Positions 51,368 to 59,882 of a DNA stretch of 64,000 nt are shown here, piece after piece. The DNA lies in NCBI RefSeq assembly GCF_002195995.1, contig NZ_NHON01000004.1:91324-155323 (forward strand). Reading direction: 5' to 3'. The translations under genes and the position numbers were made by a program. The notes under the pieces are model-generated. The model searched no databases and was not told where the DNA came from. It worked only from the letters and a program-made list of their open reading frames with translations. The stretch is from Inquilinus limosus. GTDB taxonomy: Bacteria > Pseudomonadota > Alphaproteobacteria > DSM-16000 > Inquilinaceae. Position 1 is the first letter of the stretch. Every line of letters starts with the position of its first letter.

Positions 51368-52237
51368 ATGGATGTCTCGCTGTTTCACAATCCGAGGGCC
51401 GGCGACGGCGACTGGCCGGCGGACCGGCTGGTCCGCCTGCTGGAGATGTCGGGCTTCACCCCGGTCCACACCTCGACCCGCGGCAAGGAGCTGGAGCGGG
51501 CGCTGGAGAATCCGCACGACCTGGTGGTGGTCGCCGGCGGCGACGGCGCGGTCGCCGAGATCGTGCGGGCGCTGCACGGCCGTGGCCATACCATTGCGAT
51601 CCTGCCGACCGGCAGCTCCAACAACATCGCACGGGCGCTCGGCCTCATCGAGGAGCCGCGCCACATCGTTGCCGGCCTGGCCAAGGCGAAGCGCACGCCG
51701 CTGCGGATCGGCGTGGTCGAGGGGCCGGAGTGGACGCGCAACTTCGTCGAGGCGGTCGGCATGGGGCCCATCGCCGGGGCGATCGTGGGGGATGGAGGCG
51801 GCAAGGAGCATGGCTCCGACCTGGTCGGCGAGCGGCGGCAGGAGCTGCGCCGCATCGTCGCCGACGCCGAGCCGGTCGAGGCCAGCCTGATCATCGACGG
51901 CAAGCGGCTGGACGAGAAGCTGCTGATGATCGAGGTCATGAATCTGCCGATGATCGGGCCGAACCTGCTGCTGGCGCCGGAGGCCGACCCGGGAGACGCG
52001 CATCTCGACGTGGCCTGGCTGCCGGCGGCGAAGCGCCGGTCCATGCTGGCCTGGCTCAGGGACCCGGAGGCCCGGGGCTCGCCGATGCTCCGGGTGAAGG
52101 CCGAGCGGGTCGAGCTGCACCCCCAGGGCGGGACCATCCATGTCGACGACAAGGCACTCGAGGGCGGCGAGGCTACGCTGATGATCCGGATCGAGCCGAA
52201 GCCGGTCCATGTCCTGATCCCGAGGGGTGACGAATGA
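51368..52237 (+). CDS. Diacylglycerol kinase / LCB5-like catalytic domain protein (YegS-type)
   Basis: 289 residues. SLFHNPRAGDGDW (nucleotide entry), VVVAGGDGAVAEIVRAL (GGDG motif), LPTGSSNNIARALGL. The usual GTxND is GSSNN here, with Asn kept. The C-terminal half (NLLLAPEADPGDAHLDVAWL) forms the beta-sandwich of the lipid kinase family. It probably phosphorylates a lipid or sphingoid base at the inner membrane. Its stop overlaps the next gene by 4 bases, coupling it to an inositol-phosphatase-like protein. Confidence 0.85.
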   Translation: MDVSLFHNPRAGDGDWPADRLVRLLEMSGFTPVHTSTRGKELERALENPHDLVVVAGGDGAVAEIVRALHGRGHTIAILPTGSSNNIARALGLIEEPRHIVAGLAKAKRTPLRIGVVEGPEWTRNFVEAVGMGPIAGAIVGDGGGKEHGSDLVGERRQELRRIVADAEPVEASLIIDGKRLDEKLLMIEVMNLPMIGPNLLLAPEADPGDAHLDVAWLPAAKRRSMLAWLRDPEARGSPMLRVKAERVELHPQGGTIHVDDKALEGGEATLMIRIEPKPVHVLIPRGDE

Positions 52238-53088
52238 CCGGGACGGACGACGACAATGCCGACCTGCCCGCCGGCACGCTGCGGCAGTGGGAGGAGACCG
52301 CGGTCGAGTTCGCCAGGCTGGCCGGCGCCGAGATCGTCGCATCGCTCGGGCGGACCCTCAGCGTGCGCTACAAGACGGGGCCGGGCGAGGGGGACGAGCT
52401 GCTGTTCCGGGATCCGGTGTCGGAGGTCGACCAGCGGGTCGAATCCCTGATCCGGACGCGGCTGGCGGAGCTGCATCCCGATCACGGCATCATCGGCGAG
52501 GAGATGGAGGACCATCCGGCGGCGCCCGACAGCCCGGTCTGGGCGATCGATCCGGTCGACGGCACCACCAATTTCGTCAACGGCCTGCCGCTCTTCGCCG
52601 CCTCGATCGGCGTGCTGCATCGCGGCCGGCCGGCGGCTGGCGCGGTCTGGTGCTCGACCAGCCACGGCCTGCGCTCCGGCGTCTATCACGCCTGCGGCCG
52701 TGGCCCGCTGAGCTTCGACGGGGCGGCGATCGAGGGCGGCCCGAACCCGGCGGGGCGGCGGCGCCTGTCGGGCGAGCCCCGGATCGATCCCGGCGGCGTG
52801 CTGCCCTGGGAGACGCGCAAGACCGGATCGGCCGCGATCGAATGCGCCTTCGTCGCGGCCGGCCTGCTGGAGGTGGCGCGGTTCGAGCGGCCGAATGTCT
52901 GGGACGTGGCCGGCGGCCTCTGCCTGGTCGCCGCCGCCGGCGGCACCGCCTTCGTGCTCTGCGATCAGGAGCGGGGCTGGGAACGGTTCACCGGCTTCGG
53001 CGACGATCCCCGCAGCTGGCGCGGCCAGCTGGTGATCGGGCCCGAGGAGGCGGCGGCCCGCCGCAGGGACGCCATCGCCGCCGGCTGA
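52234..53088 (+). CDS. Inositol monophosphatase family protein
   Basis: 284 residues. Metal ligands: HGIIGEEME (Glu) and WAIDPVDGTTNFVNGLPLF (DPxDGT), NVWDVAGGLCLVAAAGG (WDxAxG). Members hydrolyse inositol phosphates, FBP, PAP or histidinol phosphate. Its fusion-like coupling to the kinase gene (ATGA) suggests opposing phosphorylation and dephosphorylation of one type of compound. Confidence 0.92.
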   Translation: MTGTDDDNADLPAGTLRQWEETAVEFARLAGAEIVASLGRTLSVRYKTGPGEGDELLFRDPVSEVDQRVESLIRTRLAELHPDHGIIGEEMEDHPAAPDSPVWAIDPVDGTTNFVNGLPLFAASIGVLHRGRPAAGAVWCSTSHGLRSGVYHACGRGPLSFDGAAIEGGPNPAGRRRLSGEPRIDPGGVLPWETRKTGSAAIECAFVAAGLLEVARFERPNVWDVAGGLCLVAAAGGTAFVLCDQERGWERFTGFGDDPRSWRGQLVIGPEEAAARRRDAIAAG

Positions 53089-53097
53089 GGCCTCCCG

Positions 53098-54102
53098 TCA
53101 GGCGAAGCGAAGCCGTTGGCCGATCCCCAGTGCCCGGGCCTTGTCCACCATGGCCGCGCCGAGCGCCACATCGGTGGTGCTGAGGCCGCGGTGCCAGAAC
53201 AGGATGGTCTCGTCGTCCCGTTCGCGGCCGGGCTTCAGGCCGGCGACGATCTGCCCGATCTCGGCATGCAGCGTCTCCGCCGTGACCTTGCCTTCGTCGA
53301 CATGGCGGCGCAGCGCCCCGAAGGGCCGGCCGGGCCCGCATTGCCCCCAGTCATCGACCACGACCTTGTCCATGATGTCGGTCAGGTCGAATTCCAGCGC
53401 GCTCATCGTGCCGTAGGGGACGACGAACGCGCCCTTCTTCACCCATCCGGTGCGGAACAGCGGCGTGGGCTCGGGCAGCCGGCTCGCCTCCACCATGATG
53501 TCGGCGCCCTTGAGGCAATCCTCCCAGCTGTCGGTGGCGACGATCCTCTTCCCGAGATCCTGTTCCAGGCGTGCGGCGAAGGCATTCCGGCTTTCCGGGC
53601 GGCGGGAATGGATACGGATCTCGTCGAAATCGAACAGGTGGTCGAGCAGGCGGACATTCCAGTAGGACGTGCCGCGGGCGCCGATATGGCCCAGCACCTT
53701 GCTGCCCTTGCGGGCGAGATGCTTCGCGCCTAGCGCCGTCACCGCGCCGGTGCGCATGTCGGTGATCGCGGTCGCGTCGATCACCGCCTTCGGCACGCCG
53801 GTGTGCGGATCGAACAGGTTCAGCACCGCCAGCTCCGAGGGCAGGCCGTGCCTGTAGTTGTCGACGAAGTCGCCGACGACCTTCACCCCGGCGGTGTTCA
53901 GCGATTTGACGTAGCCACGCAGCACGTTGAAATGCCCCTTGTCGGAGCTTTCGGGCACCAGATGGACGCGCGGCTCGATGACGGTCTCGCCGCGGCCCTG
54001 CGCCTCCAGCGCCGTCTCCACCGCCGCGAGGATCTCGTCATCGCCGAGCGCGAGCGCCTTGGCATCGAGCGCGTTCAGATAGTCGATCCAGATTTCCTGC
54101 AT
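53098..54102 (-). CDS. Ornithine cyclodeaminase / mu-crystallin family protein
   Basis: 334 residues. NAD domain near VLGHIGARGTSYWNVRLLDH (the usual GxGxQ is GHIGARG), with DATAITDMRTGAVTALGAKHLARKG ahead of it, the standard OCD region. Members make proline, alanine or other amino/imino acids using NAD. It is the downstream partner of the HAL-like gene; their end-to-start gap is 35 bases, same strand. Substrate unknown. Confidence 0.88.
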   Translation of the reverse strand: MQEIWIDYLNALDAKALALGDDEILAAVETALEAQGRGETVIEPRVHLVPESSDKGHFNVLRGYVKSLNTAGVKVVGDFVDNYRHGLPSELAVLNLFDPHTGVPKAVIDATAITDMRTGAVTALGAKHLARKGSKVLGHIGARGTSYWNVRLLDHLFDFDEIRIHSRRPESRNAFAARLEQDLGKRIVATDSWEDCLKGADIMVEASRLPEPTPLFRTGWVKKGAFVVPYGTMSALEFDLTDIMDKVVVDDWGQCGPGRPFGALRRHVDEGKVTAETLHAEIGQIVAGLKPGRERDDETILFWHRGLSTTDVALGAAMVDKARALGIGQRLRFA

Positions 54103-54137
54103 TCCTGGTCTCCAGTGGGTCGAGGTGCCTGAGGGCG

Positions 54138-55652
54138 TCAAGGGCCGTGGTGCGGGGCGGCGGTGCGGATGACCTCCGCCAGCCGCAGGAAGTCCGCGCT
54201 CTGGGCGCGGTCCTCGACCAGCGGCGCCACATGGCTGCGGACAAGCCGGTAGGCCTCCGCCGTACCCGCGCCCAACGCCGCCTCCACGCCGCGCAGCTCC
54301 ACGGCCTGGGCGGAGACGATGAGCTCGATCGCGACGAGGAAGCGCAGCCGGTCGATGATCGCCTCGGTCTTCGCCAGCACCCCCGGGGCCAGCGACGCCT
54401 GGTCCTCGACCCCGTCCGCCACGGGGATCGGCGCCAGCGAGGCCGGGGCCGCGAGGTGCCGGATCTCCGCCTCGAGAGCCGAGACGGTCTTCTGGACCGG
54501 GCCGAAGCCCGCCCGGCCCGCGCCGACTGGGGTCAGGAACCGCGGCAGGTCCGACAGGCCGGCCGACATGATCTTCATCACGCGATAGGCGGTCGCCGCC
54601 GCGGCATGCGCCATCGCCTGGCCGAGCCGCTCCCACGCCAACACGAAGGCCGTCAGGTCGAAATTGCCGTGGGACAGGATCAGCCCTTCCGACGCCAGCA
54701 CGACCGGATTGTCGCCGGAGCCGGCGAGCTCGATCTCGGTGGCGGCCCGCGCCTCGCCGATCGCGTGATGAAGCGCCCCCCAGACCTGCGGCGCGCAGCG
54801 ATAGCTCAGCGGATCCTGCACCCGCCGGGCCGCGCCTTCGGCCAGGAGGGCGCTGCCGGCCAGCAGCGCGCGCAGCCTGTCCGCCACCGCGCGCTGGCCG
54901 AAGGCCGGCCTGGCAGCCAGGGCGCGGTCGTCGAGGGCCGTCACATTGGCACGGAAGGCCTCGAAATTGAGGGCTACGGCCGCCAGCGACCAGCCGAACA
55001 GCCGTTCGATATCCTCCAGGCAGAGGCAGGCCTTGCCGACCGACAGGCTGTTGGCGACGACGATCGCATGGCCGTCCTTCGGCGCCAGCGGCAACGGCTC
55101 AAGCCCGGCCCGCCGCAGCGCCTCGGCGGCCGGCATCACCGTGCCGCCGAACTCCGCCTCGCCATCGCCGAGCAGGGCGCGGCCCATATGCGCCAGCGGC
55201 GCCAGATCGGCCGCGCCGATCGAGCCCAGAGCCGGAACCACCGGGTGCACGCCGGCATTCAGCGCCGCCACCAGCCCGGCGAACACCGGCAGCGACACGC
55301 CGGCGCCACCGGTCGCCATGCCGGCGATGCGCGCCGCCATCATGGCCCGCACCACCTCGCGCGGCAGGGCGGGCCCGACCCCGACCGCCCGGCCGTCCGG
55401 GACCCGCCGCTGGAACGCGACCAGATCCTCCGCCGCGAGGCGCGTGTCGACCCCCGCGCCGAGTCCGGTGGTCAGGCCGTAGACCGGCACGTGCGACGCG
55501 GCGTAGCGGTCGACGACGGCGCGTGCGGCGAGGATCCGGGCCTCGACCTCCGGCGAGATCGACAGCCGCGCTCCGCGCCGGGCGATGGCCGCGATATCGC
55601 CGGTCGTCGGCGCCTCGGCCGACAGGGACACGGTGGCTGCGGGAGCCGTCAT
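54138..55652 (-). CDS. HAL/PAL-family (aromatic amino acid lyase) protein without the MIO tripeptide
   Basis: 504 residues from the ATG at 55652 (AGGAACG upstream). Overall HAL fold: VYGLTTGLGAGVDT (Tyr58 of the family's YGxxTGFG), GSIGAADLAPLAHMG, RVQDPLSYRCAPQVWGAL, SGDNPVV and GNFDLTAFVLAWERLGQAM. The known lyases read GSVGASGDLAPL, where Ala-Ser-Gly cyclises to the MIO cofactor. Here the Ser and Gly are absent (residues 143-149 GSIGAAD), so the classical ammonia-lyase chemistry should fail. I therefore call it a homologue, not histidine ammonia-lyase. The next gene encodes an OCD-like protein. Confidence 0.85.
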   Translation of the reverse strand: MTAPAATVSLSAEAPTTGDIAAIARRGARLSISPEVEARILAARAVVDRYAASHVPVYGLTTGLGAGVDTRLAAEDLVAFQRRVPDGRAVGVGPALPREVVRAMMAARIAGMATGGAGVSLPVFAGLVAALNAGVHPVVPALGSIGAADLAPLAHMGRALLGDGEAEFGGTVMPAAEALRRAGLEPLPLAPKDGHAIVVANSLSVGKACLCLEDIERLFGWSLAAVALNFEAFRANVTALDDRALAARPAFGQRAVADRLRALLAGSALLAEGAARRVQDPLSYRCAPQVWGALHHAIGEARAATEIELAGSGDNPVVLASEGLILSHGNFDLTAFVLAWERLGQAMAHAAAATAYRVMKIMSAGLSDLPRFLTPVGAGRAGFGPVQKTVSALEAEIRHLAAPASLAPIPVADGVEDQASLAPGVLAKTEAIIDRLRFLVAIELIVSAQAVELRGVEAALGAGTAEAYRLVRSHVAPLVEDRAQSADFLRLAEVIRTAAPHHGP

Positions 55653-55958
55653 CTTTTCGTTCCTGCTCACGACATTGGCCGCTCGCGCCGCGTCCTGATC
55701 CGAAAGCGCCGCCGGCCGACTTTGACCACCAGGGTAGGAGAGTGGGGCGCCGGCCACCACCGCCGCCTTAGCCGACCGGGTGCGGCGGAAGATCCTGGGC
55801 CACGGCCGGAGGATCCTTTCCGATCCGCAAGGTGCATTGCCTATATGCATTTCGATCTTTGCATGGGCGCAAGCGCCTGGCCATCGGCTCCGAGGCCGGA
55901 CCGTATTATCTGAATAGCCACGGGCGGGCCGTTCGGGCTCGCGATCTGGAGGCAAGAC
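55653..55958. promoter_or_regulatory. Divergent promoter region, HAL-like gene and mhqO-like gene
   Basis: 306 bases. The segment 55820-55870 is locally AT-richer, with an ATGCA...TGCAT inverted repeat at 55845-55864 that could be a regulator site for the mhqO-like gene. No gene seen. Confidence 0.4.
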
Positions 55959-56891
55959 ATGCGCAGCAACGGCATTCACCACGTCACGGCGATCGCGGGC
56001 GGCGCCCAGCGCAATCTCGACTTCTACACGCGGGTGCTGGGCCTGCGGCTGGTGAAGAAGACGGTGAATTTCGACGATCCCGGCACCTACCACCTCTACT
56101 ACGGCGACGAGACCGGCCAGCCCGGCACCATCCTGACCTTCTTCCCCTGGGCCCATGTCGCGCCCGGCCGGGTCGGCGTCGGCGAGACCCAGGAGACGGT
56201 GTTCCGAGTGCCGGAGGGATCGGTCGGCTACTGGTTGCAGCGCTTCGTCGAGAAGAGCGTGCCGCACCAGGCCGTCGAGCAGCGCTTCGGCGAAACCATC
56301 CTGGCGTTCAAGGACCCGGACGGCATGCGCCTGGCGCTCGTTGCGGTCCCGGGGATCGCGGGCGAGCCCGGCTGGGCCGGCGGCGACATCCCGGCGGAGC
56401 ATGCGATCCGCGGCTTCCACAGCGTCAGCCTGCTGCTGGAGGAGACGGCGCCGACCGGAGACGTGCTGACCGACGTCCTCGGCTTCACAGAGGCCGGGCG
56501 GGAAGGCTCCGTGGTCCGCTACCGGGCCGGCGACACCGGGATCGGCGGCATCGTCGATCTCCGCGCCGCCGGGGGCTTCCTGCCCAGCCGTCCCGGCGCC
56601 GGCTCGGTACACCATATCGCCTTCCGCGCGGCCGATGATGCTGCCCAGGCGGAGATGGTGAAGCGGCTGGCGGACAACCACCGGCTGCTGACCACCGAGC
56701 AGAAGGACCGCAACTACTTCCGCTCGGTCTATTTCCGCGAGCCGGGGCATGTGCTGTTCGAGATCGCCACGGACATCCCGGGCTTCGCGGTCGACGAGCC
56801 GGCGGAGACGCTCGGCCGGGCGCTGAAGCTGCCGCAGTTCCTGGAGGCGCATCGCGCCGAGATCGAACGGGCGCTGCCGGCGATCAACTGA
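55959..56891 (+). CDS. Ring-cleaving dioxygenase, MhqO-like (VOC / glyoxalase fold)
   Basis: 310 residues with two tandem VOC modules. Module 1: GIHHVTAIAGGAQRNLDFYTRVLGLRLVKKTV (metal His), YHLYYGDETGQPGTILTFF. Module 2: RGFHSVSLLLEETAPTGDVLTDVLGF, and VHHIAFRAADD with FREPGHVLFEIATDIPGF (metal Glu). MhqO-type enzymes cleave hydroquinone or quinone-derived rings. The ATG follows GGAGG. The next gene encodes an MhqD-like esterase, the usual pair. Confidence 0.9.
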   Translation: MRSNGIHHVTAIAGGAQRNLDFYTRVLGLRLVKKTVNFDDPGTYHLYYGDETGQPGTILTFFPWAHVAPGRVGVGETQETVFRVPEGSVGYWLQRFVEKSVPHQAVEQRFGETILAFKDPDGMRLALVAVPGIAGEPGWAGGDIPAEHAIRGFHSVSLLLEETAPTGDVLTDVLGFTEAGREGSVVRYRAGDTGIGGIVDLRAAGGFLPSRPGAGSVHHIAFRAADDAAQAEMVKRLADNHRLLTTEQKDRNYFRSVYFREPGHVLFEIATDIPGFAVDEPAETLGRALKLPQFLEAHRAEIERALPAIN

Positions 56892-56912
56892 CGCCCCGGA
56901 CGAGACATCCCA

Positions 56913-56948
56913 GCCGGACGCTGCGCCGCGGCGTCCGGCCCTCTTTTC
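56913..56948 (+). terminator. Hairpin with T-run between mhqO-like and mhqD-like genes
   Basis: GCCGGACGC (56913-56921) pairs with GCGTCCGGC (56931-56939), followed by CCTCTTTT. It should cut or dampen transcription into the downstream gene, 19 bases before its start. Confidence 0.65.
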
Positions 56949-56964
56949 ATCAGGAGCATGCGCG

Positions 56965-57576
56965 ATGACGCAGGAACTGTCCTTCATCCACCGGTTCGAG
57001 CCGGAGGCGCCGCCGCTCCTGCTGCTGCACGGCACCGGCGGCGACGAATCCGACCTGCTGCCGTTGGGCCGGGCCGTCGCCCCGGGATCGGCGCTGCTGT
57101 CGCCGCGCGGCAAGGTGCTGGAGAGCGGGATGCCCCGCTTCTTCCGCCGGCTGCGCGAGGGCGTGTTCGACGAGGACGACGTCCGGGCACGGGCGAACGA
57201 ACTCGCGGATTTCGTGGCGGAGGCGCGGGCGGCCTACGGTCTGGCGGCGCCGGTGGCGCTCGGCTTCTCGAACGGGGCCAACATCGCCGCCGCCATGCTG
57301 CTGCTACGGCCGGAAGCGCTGGCCGGCGCCGCGCTGCTGCGGGCGATGGTGCCGCTCGCCGAACCTCCGGCCGCGGACCTCCGGGGCAGGCCGGTGCTGT
57401 TGCTGTCGGGCGAGATGGACCCGATCGTCCCGGCCGACAACGCGGCGCGGCTGGCCCGGATGCTGGGCACGGCGGGCGCCGAGGTGACGCACCGGATCCT
57501 GCCGACGGGCCATGGCCTGTCGCAGGCCGACGTCGCGACCGTCAGCGCCTGGCTCGGCGCCGGCCGCCAGGCCTAG
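56965..57576 (+). CDS. Alpha/beta hydrolase, MhqD-like carboxylesterase
   Basis: 203 residues. HGTGGDESDLL (oxyanion loop), nucleophile Ser in VALGFSNGANIAAAM (GFSNG), Asp in LLSGEMDPIVPADNA and His in PTGHGLSQADV. This is the phospholipase/carboxylesterase group that accompanies MhqO and hydrolyses quinone-derived esters. Its last four bases overlap the convergent SDR gene. Confidence 0.92.
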   Translation: MTQELSFIHRFEPEAPPLLLLHGTGGDESDLLPLGRAVAPGSALLSPRGKVLESGMPRFFRRLREGVFDEDDVRARANELADFVAEARAAYGLAAPVALGFSNGANIAAAMLLLRPEALAGAALLRAMVPLAEPPAADLRGRPVLLLSGEMDPIVPADNAARLARMLGTAGAEVTHRILPTGHGLSQADVATVSAWLGAGRQA

Positions 57577-58331
57577 GCCTGGGAGGAGTAGCCGCCATCC
57601 ACGGGGATGGCGGCGCCGGTGACGAAGTCCGAGGCGCGGCTGGACAGGTACACGGCGGTGCCGGACAGGTCGTCCGGCACGCCCCAGCGCCCGGCCGGGG
57701 TGCGCGCCACCACCCGCTCGTTCAGCCCCGGCACCTCGACCCGGCCCTGCTGCGTCAGCTCGGTGTCGATCCAGCCGGGCAGGATGGCGTTGACCTGGAT
57801 GCCGTGCTGCGCCCAGGCGGTCGCGCAGGCCTTGGTGAACTGCACCACGCCGCCCTTGCTGGCGCTGTAGGGCGCGGCGAAGGAGGCGCCGAAGATCGAG
57901 GTCATCGACCCGATATTGACGACCTTGCCGGCGCCCTGGCGCCGCATCGCCGGGAACACCGCCATGGTGGCCAGGAAGGCGCTGGTCAGGTTAGCGTCGA
58001 TCAGGGCCCGCCACTCCTCCAGCGAATACGCCTCCGGCGCCTTGCGCCAATTGGTGCCGGCGTTGTTGACCAGGATATCGATCCGGCCGTGGCGCTGCAG
58101 CGCCGTCTCGGCGAAGGCCCGGCAGTCGGCCTCCACCGTCACGTCAGCCACGGCGCTGGAGGCTTCGGCGCCCAGCGTCGCGATCTCGGCCACCGCGCGT
58201 TCGGTCTTGGCCGCGTCGCGGCCGACCAGCAGCAGCGCGGCGCCGGCCCGGGCCAGGCCGCGGGCGATGCCCAGGCCGATGCCGCCATTGCCGCCGGTGA
58301 CGATGGCGATCTTACCGGTCAGGTCGAACAT
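57573..58331 (-). CDS. SDR family oxidoreductase
   Basis: 252 residues. TGGNGGIGLGIARGL, NNAGTNWRK, catalytic Ser in VVNIGSMTSIFG, YSASKGGVVQFTKA and LPGWIDTELT. The DLTGKIAIVTGGNGGIG opening and C-terminal VDGGYSSQ are typical of gluconate-5-dehydrogenase-like and 3-oxoacyl-type SDRs. It is last in the minus-strand run that begins with the aminotransferase, 46 bases after the regulator gene. Confidence 0.93.
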   Translation of the reverse strand: MFDLTGKIAIVTGGNGGIGLGIARGLARAGAALLLVGRDAAKTERAVAEIATLGAEASSAVADVTVEADCRAFAETALQRHGRIDILVNNAGTNWRKAPEAYSLEEWRALIDANLTSAFLATMAVFPAMRRQGAGKVVNIGSMTSIFGASFAAPYSASKGGVVQFTKACATAWAQHGIQVNAILPGWIDTELTQQGRVEVPGLNERVVARTPAGRWGVPDDLSGTAVYLSSRASDFVTGAAIPVDGGYSSQA

Positions 58332-58377
58332 GGAAGCTCCTGGCGTCGTCGGTAGGGAGAGAAAGGGTAGGGGGCGG

Positions 58378-59088
58378 TCAGGCCTTCGGGGCAGGGCGCG
58401 CCTGCTCCTCGAGGATCCGCTGCTTGATGATCTCGCGCAGGGTCTGCGCCAGGTTCGGCGTGGCGCTGGAGCACATCACCATGATCACGCAGGGCTGGTC
58501 GCCGACCGACAGGTAGCCGTGCTTCATGGTGCTGTCGAGATACACGCTGTCGCCCGGCTCCAGCTCGATCGGTTCATAATAGTCGCTGTAGAGCCGCATG
58601 CGGCCCTGCAGCACCTCCACGAACTCCTCCCCGACATGGGAGCTCAGGCCCCCCATCTGCTCCGGCTCGGTGGCGCGCACCTCGATCCGGATCGGGATGA
58701 TCCGCTTGTGGGCGACGTCAGAGCACAGATAGGTGTAGCTGTAGAACTCGGTGTCCAGCCGCTGGCCCTCATGCTGGCGGCTGACGCTGCGCCGGGCCAC
58801 CACCACGGCCGGCTTGCTGGCTTCGCCGGTGGCGAACAGGTCGGCGATCTCCACCCCCAGCCCGCGGGCCAGCTGCAGGATCTTGTCGTAGGTCGGCGAC
58901 AGCAGGCCGTTCTCGATCTTCGACAAGGTCGAGGCGGAGATGCCGGTCATGGTGGCGACATCGGCCAGGGTCCAGCCGTGATGGGCGCGGCGCTCGCGCA
59001 GCACCCGGCCCAGGGGCGGCAGGTCGTCGGTCATGGCGCGAACTCGGTCATCCGGCGCAGGGGCCCTCCAGGCATCGGGGCGGTTCAT
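58378..59088 (-). CDS. XRE-family regulator with cupin domain
   Basis: 236 residues if the ATG at 59088 is used; this ATG overlaps the permease stop (ATGA). An internal ATG at 59034 (MTDDLPPLGRVLRERRAHHG) has no better ribosome-binding site and gives 218 residues. HTH: WTLADVATMTGISASTLSKIENG; C-terminal cupin: MGGLSSHVGEEFVEVLQGRM and ELEPGDSVYLDSTMKHGY. Such proteins (PuuR-like) sense small amines or keto acids and control adjacent transport genes. It lies inside the polyamine-type ABC operon and is likely its regulator. Confidence 0.92.
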   Translation of the reverse strand: MNRPDAWRAPAPDDRVRAMTDDLPPLGRVLRERRAHHGWTLADVATMTGISASTLSKIENGLLSPTYDKILQLARGLGVEIADLFATGEASKPAVVVARRSVSRQHEGQRLDTEFYSYTYLCSDVAHKRIIPIRIEVRATEPEQMGGLSSHVGEEFVEVLQGRMRLYSDYYEPIELEPGDSVYLDSTMKHGYLSVGDQPCVIMVMCSSATPNLAQTLREIIKQRILEEQARPAPKA

Positions 59089-59882
59089 CGTTTGGCCGCC
59101 ATGCTGTCCTTCAACGACAACGCGCCCAGCACCGCAAGCGTCATCGTCGCCAGCAGCACCAGGGCGACCAGCGCGTTCACCTCCGGCGTGAAGCCGACGC
59201 GCATCATCGCCCACAGCCGGATCGGCAGGGTGGCGTCGCCGCCGACCAGGAAGAAGGTTACCAAAGTCTCGTCGAAGGACAGGGTGAAGGCCAGCAGCGC
59301 CCCCGTGACGATGGCCGAGCGCAGCTGCGGCAGCACCACGAACAGGAAGGTCTGCAGCCCGGTGGCGCCGAGGTCCAGCGACGCCTCGATCTGGCTGGTC
59401 TCCAGGCTGTCGAGCCGGACCGAGACCATGCGGTACAGGATCGCCAGCACCAGCACCGCATGGCCGATGGTGACGGTGACCAGGCTGCGCTCGATGCCGA
59501 GCTCGCGGAACGCCACCAGCAGCGAGATGCCGGTGATGATGCCCGGCAGCACGAAGGGCAGGAAGATCACGAACTCGACGAAGGGCCGGCCGCGCCGCGT
59601 GCCGGTCTTCATGTACCAGGCCAAGCCCAGCGCCAGAACCAGCGCCAGCAGCACTGCCGCGGCCGCCACCAGCAGGGTGTGGCCCAGCGCCGCCAGCATC
59701 TCCGGATTGTCGGTCAGGCCGGCATACCAGTGCAGGCTGAAGCTGGACCAGTCGATCGACTGGCCCTTGAGGTCGAAGAAGCTGGTGGTCACCACCGCCA
59801 GGGCCGGGCCGTACAGCGCGGCGAAGACCAGGGCGGCGACCAGCCACAGGGCGGTGATAACGATGCGTTCCGCTGCGGTCAT
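59085..59882 (-). CDS. potC: ABC permease, PotC-like
   Basis: 265 residues with about six membrane helices. The EAA-type loop is SLDLGATGLQTFLFVVLPQLRSAIVTGALLAFTLSFDE. The first helix is near 8-33. Partner of the PotB-like gene, which it overlaps by 4 bases. With PotA and the binding protein it forms a spermidine/putrescine-class importer; the true substrate may be another amine or amino compound. Confidence 0.9.
   Translation of the reverse strand: MTAAERIVITALWLVAALVFAALYGPALAVVTTSFFDLKGQSIDWSSFSLHWYAGLTDNPEMLAALGHTLLVAAAAVLLALVLALGLAWYMKTGTRRGRPFVEFVIFLPFVLPGIITGISLLVAFRELGIERSLVTVTIGHAVLVLAILYRMVSVRLDSLETSQIEASLDLGATGLQTFLFVVLPQLRSAIVTGALLAFTLSFDETLVTFFLVGGDATLPIRLWAMMRVGFTPEVNALVALVLLATMTLAVLGALSLKDSMAAKR

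Noticed and set aside
54138-57113. 991-codon open frame joining the HAL-like gene with sequence antisense to mhqO and mhqD
   Set aside because: Only the part from 55652 down has HAL homology; the rest is a shadow of the two forward genes.
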